A DNA stretch of 64,000 bases from DASSQJ01 sp963730165 (GCA_963730165.1 CAVSQS010000003.1:1-64000), one strand, 5' to 3'; shown: positions 9,016-18,556, counted from the stretch's first letter. The notes: generated from the sequence alone by a model not told the origin. Made by a program: numbers and translations.

Positions 9016-9878
9016 GTTGGCGCCGTTGGCTTCGCCGGCGATGCGCCCCACACCGCCGAGAAGCGCCCGGCTTGGCCGCGGCCGTTTGGCAGACTTCGGG
9101 CTTCGCGGCCTGTCTGCGTCGGTCGGCCGCTCCACTCGTGTCGGCGCAGCACCGCTCCGTTGCTGAGGTGCGGCTCCTTGTATCGCCGCCCCCCGAGGCG
9201 ACGAGGCACTTCGACCTCGGATGACTGGGGATCGGCGTAGCCATCGAGCATGGCCAGCTGGTCTGCGAGAGTCTCTTGGCCTTCGTCGGCTAGTGCGTTG
9301 AACTCAGCCCATGTGTAGCCGCCCGGAAGGTCCAAGAGGAACGTCTCACCGTTCAGCGAGAGCCTGACGTCGTGGTCCCGCGCGGGCAGGGACACCTGGA
9401 ACACCACGTAGCCGTACTCGTCGGTTCCGAGAGAAGTCACCTGGTAGCCGCGACGCCGACAGTGCTCTTCGACCCGCGCCGCCAGTTCGGTCAGTAGAGC
9501 GGGCTGCTCGGGAGTCGCGGACGGGCAGCGCCCGGTCACGGCCCTGGCGACATCTGCCCACGGTTCAGGTCCAGCTGTGCATTGAACCGCCAACGCAATG
9601 TGCCGACGACCGCCCCGTTCGGAACACGACTCCCCAACTCCCGGGCTCGACCGCGACGACGTCAGTGGTCTGAAGGGTGAGCGCACCCATGGATTGACGA
9701 TTCGCACGGATGGTGGGTCTACGACGATTCGCGACCTTAGGGCTGCGTACACCGCCACCGCGGACACCACGATCACGACCGCCAGCCATGGAAGCTCGAA
9801 CGAGGGTGTGCCGTTCGTCCAGTTAGGGTTGAGGGCCCGCGGGTACAACAGGGTCGACGCCAGAATCAGCGGGACCAT
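9000..9878 (-). CDS. membrane-anchored PH-like protein with unknown C-terminal domain, probably frameshifted
   Basis: The N-terminus has two hydrophobic segments (residues 1-13 and 29-48). RSRIVVDPPSVRIVNPW then looks like a bacterial PH-type domain. From about 9690 the PH-like reading continues in another frame (TTDVVAVEPGSWGVVFRTG) and returns at about 9580, so two indels are likely. The following part (LLTELAARVEEHCRRRGYQ to ADQLAMLDGYADP) is a compact domain I do not know. The last 60 residues run through a boundary motif at 9054 and may not be native, so the true end is uncertain. Confidence 0.5.
   Translation of the reverse strand: MVPLILASTLLYPRALNPNWTNGTPSFELPWLAVVIVVSAVAVYAALRSRIVVDPPSVRIVNPWVRSPFRPLTSSRSSPGVGESCSERGGRRHIALAVQCTAGPEPWADVARAVTGRCPSATPEQPALLTELAARVEEHCRRRGYQVTSLGTDEYGYVVFQVSLPARDHDVRLSLNGETFLLDLPGGYTWAEFNALADEGQETLADQLAMLDGYADPQSSEVEVPRRLGGRRYKEPHLSNGAVLRRHEWSGRPTQTGREARSLPNGRGQAGRFSAVWGASPAKPTAPTQSGR
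9054..9059 (+). repeat. boundary motif core, variant (site 6)
   Basis: The context is ATGCGCCCCACACCGCCGAG; the core here is CGCCGA. It lies just after the toxin gene. Confidence 0.4.
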
Positions 9879-10040
9879 GACGGCGACGCAGCGGACCCAC
9901 TATGGAGGTCGCCACCCATGGCGGGCTTCAGGGGTCACCCGGCAGCGGTCCGGCCGATCATCGCGCCCGGCGCGCGCCAAATGAGGCCACTGGAGACATG
10001 CGCGGCGCAAACGCACGGCCACCGCTGGGATGAGGAAGAG

Positions 10041-10343
10041 TCACAGTCCGGCGATTGTGCGGAGCGCGCCCAGATGGCGGGCGTAGGCCGCTTGCCCGGC
10101 CTTGGTCAGGGCCAGCCAGGTCCGCGCCCGGCGGCCGACCCGTCGCTTTGTGACGTCGACGTAGCCGGCCGCCTCGAGTAGCGAGACCTGCTTGGACAGC
10201 ATCGAGTCGCTGATCTCCACGGCGTCTCGAACCAACGCGAACTCGGCCTTGGTCACCCCGGACAGCGCCGCGACGACAGACAGCCGGACGGGGTGGTTGA
10301 GCAGGGCGTCCAGGTCGTGGCGGGGGTGCTGGGCCTCGGTCAT
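10041..10343 (-). CDS. winged-helix transcriptional regulator
   Basis: The product is 100 residues from ATG 10343. HPVRLSVVAALSG, then EISDSMLSKQVSLLEAAGYVDVTKRR and a wing with TWLALTKAG, match small MarR/ArsR-like regulators. The ATGA overlap with the upstream membrane-protein gene shows a two-gene operon, a common pairing of a sensor-like membrane protein with its regulator. Confidence 0.85.
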   Translation of the reverse strand: MTEAQHPRHDLDALLNHPVRLSVVAALSGVTKAEFALVRDAVEISDSMLSKQVSLLEAAGYVDVTKRRVGRRARTWLALTKAGQAAYARHLGALRTIAGL

Positions 10344-10801
10344 ATCCGATGCTCGCGGGCCGCTCCAATCAGCAGTGGCAGCGTCACGACAACACCCGCT
10401 GGCACCCAGTACGCCGGGACCTTGCCCACGTAGCTCAGCCCGGTCGCCAGCACGAGACCGTTGAGCAGAATGGTCAGCACCCACCACCGACCCATCCGGT
10501 CCGCGGCGGCTCGGTCCGTGGCGCGCTGACGTGAGGACCACCCAACCATCACGCCGGTGAACGCTGCCCATACGGCGACCATGGCGCCCAGCGCCCAGGT
10601 CGTGTTGCCGACCAGTCCCGTCAGGACGGTGAGGAGGCCGAAGCCGACGCCGAACGCAGTCATGTATCTCCCCGTCCAGCGCCCCTGCGCCCGGACCCGC
10701 GCACCGGATGCCTCGGCGGCAGCCAACGCACGACGCGCCTCGTCAGGAGTCGGGGGGGCGGGGTGGGCGGGCACCGCACCATCGTCCCCTGCACTTGCCA
10801 A
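10340..10801 (-). CDS. four-TM membrane protein
   Basis: The product is 153 residues. An Ala/Arg-rich cytoplasmic N-terminus of about 42 residues precedes four hydrophobic segments (about 47-62, 68-86, 105-122, 131-146). Its stop overlaps the start of the winged-helix regulator by 4 bp. Function is unknown; the pairing suggests it is the regulator's target or partner. Confidence 0.75.
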   Translation of the reverse strand: MASAGDDGAVPAHPAPPTPDEARRALAAAEASGARVRAQGRWTGRYMTAFGVGFGLLTVLTGLVGNTTWALGAMVAVWAAFTGVMVGWSSRQRATDRAAADRMGRWWVLTILLNGLVLATGLSYVGKVPAYWVPAGVVVTLPLLIGAAREHRI

Positions 10802-10875
10802 TTCGGCAAGTCGATACCCTGGCGGAACCGGACGGAGCTGCCCGACTCGTCGTACGCGCGGAAGCAGCGTCTATC

Positions 10876-10881
10876 CGCCGC
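10876..10881 (+). repeat. boundary motif core (site 7), left end of unit copy 1
   Basis: The context is GCGTCTATCCGCCGCGAGTC, then GACC. The 941-bp duplication begins exactly at this core. Confidence 0.7.
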
Positions 10882-10913
10882 GAGTCGACCGCCTTCCGGG
10901 TGCTGATTTCTGG

Positions 10914-11720
10914 CTAGAGGAGACGGATGATGTGCTCCCAGGCGAGGGGTCCGAGCCTGCGGTCGGCTTCCTCGTCGCCGCCACGGTGCATCGCCAGTCC
11001 GCCCGCGGCGGCGTGTTCGGCGGGCAGGATCGTGCGGTGACCGGCCGTGGGGTCGGTGACCACGGTCGTGTCGAGGCCGTGTGCGGATCGGCTCGCCCGG
11101 ATCGCTTCCGCGTGCGTGACAGACGGCCACACCTGGTCGTCTCCTCCCGCGACGAGGATCAGGTCCTTGATCCGTTCGACGGGGATCCGAGCTGCGTCGA
11201 GCTGGGCCGTGAACCGCTCCCGCGATCGTAGGTAGAGCGAGCGGAACGCCGGCGGGTCCGACTCCGGTTCCCAGTCGTCGACGAACGGCACGAACGGCAC
11301 GGGTCGGCCAGCGATGGTCCAGTGCGACGTGACCCGCCCACCTGGTGCGACACCGGACCACACCACGTCGGACGGCGCGAACGCCACCACCGCATCGACC
11401 CGGTCCGACAGCGATCCGGCCATGAGCGCCGCCTCGGCGCCGAACGAGGTTCCCACGACCATGACCTTGTCCGCGCGGGTGGCCAAGTCCGTGACCCGGT
11501 CAAGGAACGTCTCGACCGGGATCTCCCAGACCCCGGGATGCTGGTCCTCACCCCCGAACCAGCGGATCGATTCGGCGACCACCCCACGCTCGGCAAGCAG
11601 CCTGGCCCGGGCAGCGTCCACCCGGCCGCTCGACCCCGCCACCACCAGCGCCGCCCATCCCGTCGGATCCTCCGGGAGGAACCGCACCCCCTCGATCCCC
11701 TCCGTCGCGGTCTCGAACAC
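10914..11720 (-). CDS. alpha/beta hydrolase (dienelactone hydrolase / BAAT C-terminal type), copy 1
   Basis: The product is 268 residues. The fold is that of acyl-thioester hydrolases: nucleophile elbow VVGTSFGAEAAL (GxSxG, residues about 89-100), a strand with the likely acid near LILVAGGDDQVWPS, and a late AGHRTILP with the catalytic His. The substrate is unknown. A second copy at 21484 differs by two residues seen by eye (F2 against I2; P against R near residue 258). Both copies read intact although many neighbours are frameshifted. Confidence 0.85.
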   Translation of the reverse strand: MFETATEGIEGVRFLPEDPTGWAALVVAGSSGRVDAARARLLAERGVVAESIRWFGGEDQHPGVWEIPVETFLDRVTDLATRADKVMVVGTSFGAEAALMAGSLSDRVDAVVAFAPSDVVWSGVAPGGRVTSHWTIAGRPVPFVPFVDDWEPESDPPAFRSLYLRSRERFTAQLDAARIPVERIKDLILVAGGDDQVWPSVTHAEAIRASRSAHGLDTTVVTDPTAGHRTILPAEHAAAGGLAMHRGGDEEADRRLGPLAWEHIIRLL

Positions 11721-11810
11721 CCTCCGACACTCTCACGAGCGGGGTCTCGCTGGATGCGAGCACGTCGCCATGGCACCGCTTGGGACGCGATCGGGACGAG
11801 CGCGTCACTG

Positions 11811-11816
11811 CGCCGC
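11811..11816 (+). repeat. boundary motif core (site 8), right end of unit copy 1
   Basis: The context is GCGCGTCACTGCGCCGCCTA. The duplication ends here. Confidence 0.7.
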
Positions 11817-11822
11817 CTATAG

Positions 11823-11850
11823 CCGCCACTCGCGATCTCGCGGGTGGCGG
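11823..11850. terminator. hairpin next to the boundary motif
   Basis: CCGCCACTCGCGA and TCGCGGGTGGCGG form a 13-bp stem with one mismatch and a two-base loop. No T-run follows. It could be a terminator for the leftward membrane-protein gene ending at 11962, or part of a recombination site, since it sits 7 bp after a motif core. Confidence 0.5.
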
Positions 11851-11961
11851 GTACAGGAGTGGATCTACTACCCCGCGCTGGCCGGGTTCTTGGGTGGCGG
11901 GTCTTCTGAGTAGGGGCGGCCGTCGCACCCCATGAGTGGGCTGGGGGCCATGGCCGACCTC

Positions 11962-12680
11962 CTAGCGGGGCAGGGGGAGGGTTGGTGGCAGGTCGAACTC
12001 GTCGTTCGGCATCCGGAGGAGCGCTCTGCTCACGCCGAGGAGGCCGGCGGCGGCGACGAGCAGGCCGATGCCCTGGCCGACGCGAGCTCGGGATGAAGGG
12101 GTGGGTCGCTCCGCCGAGAAGGACGGCAATGGCGGCCCAGGTCGGAACGGCGCGGCTTCGCTTCAGGGCGCCTCCGAGCAGTCCGAGCCCGAACACGACG
12201 CCGGTGATGAAGAGCCCGGAGGCGATGCCGAGGAGGGCTTCTTGGTGCATGGCGACTGTCGAGGTCGCCCATGACCGCGGGGTCGAGGTCGTGTTGCACG
12301 GTCACCAGCGCCGGGGTCTCGACGCCGCCGAGCAGCCCGAAGCCGGCGAGGAAGCCGGTGAGGGCGAGGGTGGCACCGGCCGCGGTCAGGCGTGGCGAGC
12401 CGCGCCGGGCGACCCAGGCGGCGGCCACGGTGGCCGGGATGAGGGTCAGGACGAAGACGGCGTCGAGCCATTTCATGAGCTCGATCAGGGTCGGGTGCGC
12501 GGCGAACGCGGTGACGGTCGCCGCGTAGGTCGCGTCTCCCGGGACGGGGCTGAGGAGGTAGAAGATGCCCTTGGCGAGCATCGGTAGCGGGGCGACGACG
12601 GCGAGCAGGACCCGCCAGTAGCCCCGGAGGTCGCGCGCGGCGACGCTCGGCCGGACCGCGGCCGTGGGTGTCGTGGTCAT
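11962..12680 (-). pseudogene. DUF998-like membrane protein with two frameshifts
   Basis: The reading begins at ATG 12680 (MTTTPTAAVRPSV) and passes several TM segments. It shifts near 12258 into LLGIASGLFITGVVFGLG and near 12092 into GQGIGLLVAAAGLLGVS, ending at 11962. Removing one base at each place gives 238 residues. The start overlaps the presumed stop of the upstream membrane protein. The function of the family is unknown. Confidence 0.65.
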
Positions 12681-13014
12681 GGTTCAGGCCGCCGCCGGGT
12701 CGCGGGGTACCGCCGGCCAGTGCTCCGAGGACGACGCCGAGCCCCCCGACCGCGAGGCCGATGACGGCGCCCTCCTGGCCGGTGACGAGGGCGGCGGTCG
12801 AGGCGGCGACGTTGAGCGCCCCGACGCCGACGACGGCTGCTCGGCCCCAGGACCATCCGGCGGCGAGACCGACGGCAGCCGCTGCACCAGCGACGGCCAG
12901 GACCGCGGCGATCACCCGGTAGGGCGTGCCGATGCCGGGCTCGACGACGGCGCCGGCGTTCATCAGGACGAACAGGGCAGTGGCCGCGACGGCGGCCCAG
13001 GTGAGGATCTTCAT
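12677..13014 (-). CDS. four-TM membrane protein
   Basis: About 110 residues from ATG 13014 (MKILTWAAVAATALFVL). Four hydrophobic segments, rich in Ala, Val and Gly, fill the chain. The ATG frame has no early stop. The neighbouring frame ends at TGA 12677, overlapping the next gene's ATG, so I expect a one-base indel near 12700 and place the end there. It is divergent from the histidine kinase gene across a region with two perfect palindromes. Confidence 0.55.
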
Positions 13015-13076
13015 GGCTGTTCCTTCCGGCGGATGCGGACCTCACCGAACCTCCTCCTTGCGGACTCCCGCGCCCA

Positions 13077-13144
13077 GAGACCGGTCTCACGGAACCGGCC
13101 TCGCCGCTCCCGAGTGGGCGGGAACCGGTTCCCGCCCACTCGGG
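13077..13144. promoter_or_regulatory. two perfect palindromes between divergent genes
   Basis: GAGACCGGTCTC (13077-13088) is a 12-bp palindrome. At 13109-13144 lies a perfect 36-bp palindrome: CCCGAGTGGGCGGGAACC and its exact reverse complement, with no loop. The GGAACCGG centre also occurs at 13091-13098. The site lies between the minus-strand membrane genes and the kinase/regulator pair. It is a strong candidate operator for the NarL-type regulator or the membrane operon. Confidence 0.65.
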
Positions 13145-13181
13145 ACTCACGGCCGATTGCCGGGGCTCGGCGAGCAGGGGC

Positions 13182-14997
13182 ATGCTCGACCCACTGTGGT
13201 CGCCATGCTCCGAGACGCCGCCGCCCGCCACGCCCCGACCGTGGCGGTGGTCGGTCGGCGTGCTCAGCGTCGTCGGCACGGCCGGGGCCCTGCTGGCCGC
13301 CCGCTTCCTGGACGCTGCCGCGCGGGTCGACCCGGGCGACCTGGTCTACGTGGCATGCCAGATCCTGCCCTACGGGCTGGTCGGCGCGGTCCTGCTGGCT
13401 CGGACGCCCTGACCTGCCCTTCGGATGGTTGCTGTCCCTGAGCGCGGTCTGCCTGACGGTGATGCTGGCGATCTCCGGAGCATCCGTCGTGGCGTTGGAG
13501 AGCGGCCACGGCGGGCGGGCTGGCGGTGTGGGGGTTGACCGCGGGTCCCTGCTGTTCGTTCCGGCCGCCGTCGAGGGGCTGGTCAACGTCGGTTCCCTTC
13601 GGGGTCACCGGGCGGCCGATGGGGGCGCATCCTCGAGCGGGGCCTGGTCGTCGGCATCGCCGTCGGCGTGCTGAGCGGGGTCCTCGGCGACACGGGCGTG
13701 CGGGCGATCTACCCGCAGGGCCCACCCGGCGGGCGTCGCGCGGGTCGTCGACGGCACACCGCTCACCGATCTCGGCGAACCTCGCGACCGCCGCGGTCCC
13801 ACTGGTGATTCTCCTCGGCGTGCTCGCGGGCATCGGCGTCGTCGTGCGGTTCCTTCGCTCCGAGGGCGTGGAGCGGCTGCAGCTGAGGTGGCGTGCGGTC
13901 GGGGTGGTCGGCGCGCTGCTGATGTTCCCCTTCGCGGTGACCGAGACGCTTCCCGCCGCCGTGTCCGACGCTGGCGCCGCTTCTCTTCGTCGCCACGCTC
14001 GTGGTCCCGGTGCTGCGCTACGACCTCTGGACGATCGACTCGATCATCCGGCGCTCGGCCGTGCACACCTTCGCCTCGCCCGCCACCGTCGTGGAGAACC
14101 TCGTGCGGGCGACCGGCGAGATGCTGCGCTTGCCCTACGTCGCCGTGCGACGTGGCGACCGGGTGCTGGCCTCGTACGGCGCACCGGCCGACCATGTCGA
14201 GACGTGGCCGCTCGTCCAGGACGGGGAGTTCGTCGGCGACCTGGACGTCGCGCCGCCGTCACGGTGTCGAGGCCGATCGCCGAGGAGGACCGGCAGATCC
14301 TCGCCACGCTCGCCCACATGGTCGCAGGGTCCGTCCGTGCCGAGGCACTGACCGCCGACCTGCTCGACGCCACGGCATCGGCTGGTCGACGACGCGCGAG
14401 GAGGAGCGGCGCCGGCTCCGCCGCGACCTGCACGACGGGCTCGGACCCCTGCTGACCGGCCTGGGGCTCAACCTCGACGCGGCCATCGTGCGGCTGGAGC
14501 ACGGACCCGAAGACGACGAGGTACCTCGGCAACGCCAAGGCGGCCTCATCGCAGGTCATCACCAGCCTGCGCGACCTCGTCGACGGTCTGCGCCCGCCCG
14601 CGCTCGACGAGCTCGGTCTGGCCGGCGCACTCAAGCTCCACCTCGACGGTCTCACCACCGACGCCGGCCTGAGCCTGGACCTGTCCGTCCCCGACGACGC
14701 TGCGCTGCCCGCGGCGGTCGAGGTCGCGACCTTCCGCACGGCCGTGGAGGCGGTCACGAACGTCGCCAGGCACGGTGGGCGAGAAAGGTGTGGGTCGAGG
14801 TGGCCTGCGAGGACGCCGGCAGCTCGAGGTGACGGTTCGTGACGACGGCCGATCGGGCGAGCGCCGTGGACGCCCGGGATCGGTCTGACCGGCATGCGCG
14901 AGCGGCGCCGAGGAGCTCGGTGGCACCTTCAGCTGCCGGCCCAACCCCGGCCGGGGGACGGGTCCGCGCGACCTACCCCTCGGAACCGCGGCCATGA
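13182..14997 (+). pseudogene. NarX/LiaS-type sensor histidine kinase with many frameshifts
   Basis: The kinase can be traced through at least six reading-frame changes. TM segments lie in 13240-13560 and 13790-13960. A GAF-like part follows (ATVVENLVRATGEMLRLPYV). The HisKA_3 box REEERRRLRRDLHDGLGP, with the phospho-acceptor His, lies near 14395-14450. The ATPase domain has TNVARH and GLTGMRERAEELGG. Catalytic residues are conserved although the frame is broken. The end overlaps the response regulator by ATGA. It would sense an unknown cue and phosphorylate that regulator. Confidence 0.75.
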
Positions 14998-15642
14998 CGA
15001 CCATCGTCCTCGCCGACGACCACCCGGTGGTGCGCCAAGGGTTACGCGCCGTCCTCGACGGGACCGAGGACATCGAGGTGGTCGGCGAGACCGAGACCGG
15101 CACCGGGTGCGGTACAGGCTGTGCGTCGAACTGCGACCCGACGTCGTCCTCATGGACCTGCAGATGCCGGGCATGCACGGCATCGACGCCACCGAGAGGT
15201 CCGCCGGACCTCACCCGAGACCGCGGTGCTGGTGCTGACCATGTTCGACGACGACCAGTCCGTCTTCGCCGCAGTCGCGGCCGGAGCCGCGGGCTACCTC
15301 CTCAAGGGGTCCGACGGCGCGGACATCGTCGCGGCCGTCCGGGCAGCCGCGGCGGGACACGCGGTGCTTCGGCGCCGCCCTCGCCAAGCGGCTGCAGGCC
15401 TGGTTCGGGCGGCCACCCGTCGACACGGGAACAGCCATTCCCCGATGCTGACCGATCGCGAGCGCGACATCCTCGACGGCATCGCGGCCGGTCGCAGCAA
15501 CGCCGAGATCGGAGCCACCCTCTTCCTCTCCCCCAAGACCGTCGCGAACAACGTCACCTCGATCCTCACCAAACTCCAGGTCGCCCACCGCGCCGAGGCG
15601 ATCGTGCGAGCCCGCGAAGCTGGACTCGGCCACACAGACTGA
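14994..15642 (+). pseudogene. LuxR/NarL-family response regulator with frameshifts
   Basis: The receiver begins MTTIVLADDHPVVRQGLRAVLDG with the acidic pair, changes frame near 15105, and shows the phospho-acceptor in PDVVLMDLQMPGM. It changes frame again near 15205 and 15370-15440. The LuxR HTH is complete: LTDRERDILDGIAAGRSN, then LFLSPKTVANNVTSIL. The cognate kinase is immediately upstream and overlaps. As written the protein cannot be made in one piece. Confidence 0.8.
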
Positions 15643-15738
15643 CGGCAGACAGCTGCTCCTCGAGCCATCCGTGTAAGACATGCGGCACTTCGCGATGAGG
15701 GCGACTGCTCAGGTACTGACCGCAGTGGGGCGAGTGGC

Positions 15739-16530
15739 CTACCAGCGCATGCTGGGGTTCTGTACCAGGGCGGTGAGGGTACCAACGTCGACGGGGTGGG
15801 GGTTGGGCACTTTTTGGGCGGCTGGTGTGTCCATGACCCAGGTCGTGATGCTCACGACCGTGGAGCCTGAGTCGAAGACCGCCTGTGTGACGGCTGTTTG
15901 TAGCGGGTCCTTGTGGGCGTCTCGTGGGGCAGTGGGAGTCGAGGAGGCGTCGACCGTGGTCAACACGCCTCCGGGAACTGCCGTCGTGGTGCACCGGTCC
16001 GCCGGGGGTTGCGCGAGGAGGCCGCTTCGGTCGCCGCCCAGCAGAGCGCAATGATCAGGGCTGGGCGTGGCAGCACCGTCGCGGTGGGTGACCAGCACAG
16101 TCACGCCCGCGCCGAGCCCGGCCAGGTAGCCATTAGCGGCAAGTTGGTCTCCACTGCCGCTCCACCTCAGGATCGTCAGTGTCTGCATGCCCTCGGCGCC
16201 CAGCGCCGCCTGCACATCGGCGAAGTATCGAGGGTCAGGGGTGGAGTTCAGGTCCATCTCGGCCAGCGCCGTCTTGGCCATCTCGACCGTCCACTGCGTC
16301 GGGCCCGTCGATGGGGCCAGTGTGCCCGTAGCGGGCAGCGCGTCCGGGTTGCCCGTTTCGAGCCCGCTCACGGCGAACACCGCTGCCGCAGCGAGTGCGA
16401 TGAGCACCGATCCGCCCGCCGCGAAACGACGGAGTCTCCGGCGGCGACCACCGGCCAGGACAGCAGCCGGGTCGATGGACATGCATGGGGTCTGGGCCTC
16501 GTGGAACAAGGTCGTGATGTCGTCAGCCAT
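15739..16530 (-). CDS. probable anti-sigma / membrane partner of the ECF sigma factor
   Basis: The product is 263 residues. It has a short cytoplasmic N-terminus (about 35 residues, ending RRRRLRR), one TM segment (about 38-56) and a long extracytoplasmic part with no known enzyme motif. The gene overlaps the sigma factor by 8 bp, and this order is typical of sigma/anti-sigma pairs, which is the main support. No zinc-binding HxxxCxxC motif is visible in the N-terminus. Confidence 0.65.
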   Translation of the reverse strand: MADDITTLFHEAQTPCMSIDPAAVLAGGRRRRLRRFAAGGSVLIALAAAAVFAVSGLETGNPDALPATGTLAPSTGPTQWTVEMAKTALAEMDLNSTPDPRYFADVQAALGAEGMQTLTILRWSGSGDQLAANGYLAGLGAGVTVLVTHRDGAATPSPDHCALLGGDRSGLLAQPPADRCTTTAVPGGVLTTVDASSTPTAPRDAHKDPLQTAVTQAVFDSGSTVVSITTWVMDTPAAQKVPNPHPVDVGTLTALVQNPSMRW

Positions 16531-17014
16531 GGTGCTCTCCCTGCGCGGTTAGGGCCTCGCGGAGTTTGGCCAGCCCCCGAGAGGCACTGCTCTTCACGGT
16601 GCCGACGCCGATCCCCAAGATCGCGGCGACTTCCTGCTCCGAGGCGTCGGAGTAGTACCGCAGGACCACGACCTGCCTCTCGCGGGGCGCCAGCTCGGCA
16701 AGGGCCCGGACGAGATAGGCGGTGTCCTGATTGCTCGATCCCGCCGAAGGCCGGTCGGGCACGTCGGCGGTGAGGACCTCGCGAGAGCGCCGTCGACGGG
16801 TGTCGATGTGCTGGTTGAGCAGCACCTTTCGGGCATAGGCAGTGGCCGCTCCGCGGTCGATCCGGCGCCACCGCAGGTACACCTTCTCCAGCGCGGCCTG
16901 CACCAGCTCCTCCGCCTGCACCGGGTCGCCGCAGACGAACCAAGCCGTCCGGAGGAGCCGGGGCGAGGCGTCACGCACGAACGCGACGAATTCCAAGTCA
17001 GACGCTGACGTCAT
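16523..17014 (-). CDS. ECF RNA polymerase sigma factor (SigE/sigma24-like)
   Basis: The product is 163 residues from ATG 17014 with GGAGAGG upstream. Region 2 includes LLRTAWFVCGDPVQAEELVQAALEKVY; region 4 includes LAPRERQVVVLRYYSDASEQEVA and GIGVGTVKSSASRGLAKL. It would direct RNA polymerase to a small stress regulon, under control of the overlapping membrane protein. It reads intact. Confidence 0.9.
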   Translation of the reverse strand: MTSASDLEFVAFVRDASPRLLRTAWFVCGDPVQAEELVQAALEKVYLRWRRIDRGAATAYARKVLLNQHIDTRRRRSREVLTADVPDRPSAGSSNQDTAYLVRALAELAPRERQVVVLRYYSDASEQEVAAILGIGVGTVKSSASRGLAKLREALTAQGEHHG

Positions 17015-17195
17015 AGCCTCTCCGTCCGTGCGTGGCCCTTTCTCTACACCCTTCACGGATGAAGGGCCCAGGAGGTTGTCAACCGCAGCATCACGGCGTA
17101 CTGCTCATCACCCCGGGAACCACTCATGATCACGCGCAGGTCGCCGCTACCGCGGCATTTGCGCTGTACCTCAGCGCGTCCCAGCGCCCGGGAGG

Positions 17196-17644
17196 TCACC
17201 CCGACCAGGTGAGCGCACGCTGGATCGTCGCGGCCTGCGCATCGAGGACTGACCTCTGCAGCTCCTGCCGCTGCGCGCCGATCGTGAACCCATTGCCGGC
17301 GTACCTCGGGGGATCACATGCAGATGGAAGTGGAAGACCTCCTGAAACGCCATCTCACCGTCGGCGAGGAAGAGATTGATCCCCTCGCCGCGCAACCCGG
17401 AGCGTCGCAGCGCTCGAGCCATCTCATGCCCGATCGACCAAGCGCGCGCGCTGGTTGACACATCGAGATCCTCCAGCCCGACAGCGTGCTTGCGCGGCGC
17501 CACGAGAAGGTGCCCCGGCGTCACCGGGTTAAGGTCCATGAAGACAACCACCGTCTCGTCCTCGTGGACGACGCTGGCTTCCACCTCCCGCGCCGCGATC
17601 GCACAGAAGACGCACGCGGCGGTCGCCGTCAAGACCTCGCTCAT
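17196..17644 (-). pseudogene. HIT-family protein with one frameshift
   Basis: From ATG 17644 the protein has CVFCAI and ends its catalytic core in FHFHLHVIPR (HxHxH). It then goes out of frame in the run of Gs at 17308-17312. A one-base correction restores YAGNGFTIGAQRQELQ and a stop at 17196, for 149 residues. HIT proteins hydrolyse nucleotide phosphoramidates. The active site is intact and only the last quarter is affected. Confidence 0.8.
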
Positions 17645-17745
17645 GCACGGATGGTGCCAGCGCAGTGAGCCACCTGCGAGCGCGTTCCTCAGTTGGATCC
17701 GCCCACAACTCGTCGGAACCAGCGGACGGGTCGACTGCGTCTACC

Positions 17746-17751
17746 CGCCGC
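17746..17751 (+). repeat. boundary motif core (site 9)
   Basis: The context is CTGCGTCTACCCGCCGCGAG, then TCCC. Confidence 0.55.
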
Positions 17752-17861
17752 GAGTCCCATCGAATGCCACGCGCGACGCGACGCCTCCAACGGGTGAGCT
17801 TGGGTCCTGGCTGTTGCTCTTCTCCGGGTGGGCGACAATCCTTGATCCAGATGGGAAGGCC

Positions 17862-18422
17862 ATGAATGACGTTGATCCGGTCAGTGACGAGTACATGCAA
17901 CGGGTGCGCTTGGAGCCCCTGATCCCGCACGACGACACGATCACGTTGGTGGACTCGGACCCGAACTGGCCGGTGCTCTTCGACCGGGAGGCCGTCCGCG
18001 TCCGCGGCGCACTGGGCGCGGCGGTTGTGCAGCTGGAGCACGTGGGGTCCACCTCCGTGCCGGGCCTGGTCGCCAAGCCCATCATCGACATCCTCCTCGT
18101 GGTTCGAGACTCGGCCGACGAGCCCAGCTACGTACCGGCCTTGACTGGGGTCGGCTACCGGCTGGTGATCCGCGAGCCCGACTGGCTCGAGCACCGCCTG
18201 TTCAAGGGCCCCGACACCGACATCAACATGCACGTCTTCACCGCGGGCGCGGGCGAGGTCGAGCGCATGCTCCGCTTCCGTGACTGGTTACGAACCGACG
18301 CGGGTGACCGGGAGCTGTACGCCCGCACCAAACGGACGCTGGCCCAACAGCGCTGGAGGCACGTCCAGCACTACGCGCAGGCCAAGTCCGAGGTAGTGGA
18401 ACAGATACTCCAACGTGCCTGA
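17862..18422 (+). CDS. GrpB-family (UPF0157) protein
   Basis: The product is 186 residues from ATG 17862. LEHVGSTSVPGLVAKPIIDILL is the nucleotidyltransferase-like GrpB signature (G-S-T-S-x(n)-D-I), and ERMLRFRDWLRTDAGDRELYA is the typical C-terminal half. Some GrpB relatives are fused to coenzyme A kinase; the function alone is unknown. It is a single-gene unit between motifs at 17746 and 18551. Confidence 0.9.
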   Translation: MNDVDPVSDEYMQRVRLEPLIPHDDTITLVDSDPNWPVLFDREAVRVRGALGAAVVQLEHVGSTSVPGLVAKPIIDILLVVRDSADEPSYVPALTGVGYRLVIREPDWLEHRLFKGPDTDINMHVFTAGAGEVERMLRFRDWLRTDAGDRELYARTKRTLAQQRWRHVQHYAQAKSEVVEQILQRA

Positions 18423-18550
18423 GTCTGGGCGTAACGGAATGCCAGTCCTCTCCCGTCCACGCCGTGCCGGGCTGCCTCAGAGGTCAAGTCGTCCCCGTGC
18501 TGTGCCAGGGCCGACAGACGCGCTAGGGCCGAAGTCGAGCCGCGTCACAA

Positions 18551-18556
18551 CGCCGC
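18551..18556 (+). repeat. boundary motif core (site 10)
   Basis: The context is GCCGCGTCACAACGCCGCGA, then GCTGG. It lies between the GrpB-like gene and the stop of the TetR gene. Confidence 0.55.

Larger units (their letters stand above)
10876..11816. repeat. 941-bp duplicated unit, copy 1
   Basis: Matches 21446-22386 at a constant offset of 10570 with no indels and roughly a dozen substitutions. It starts at the CGCCGC of one boundary motif and ends at the CGCCGC of the next (GCGTCACTGCGCCGC). Flanking DNA on both sides differs between copies. It carries one intact gene. Confidence 0.95.

Noticed and set aside
15676..15700. Further boundary motif copy (ATGCGGCACTTCGCGATGAGG)
   Set aside because: The CGCCGC core is broken. 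It may be a decayed copy, but I did not count it.
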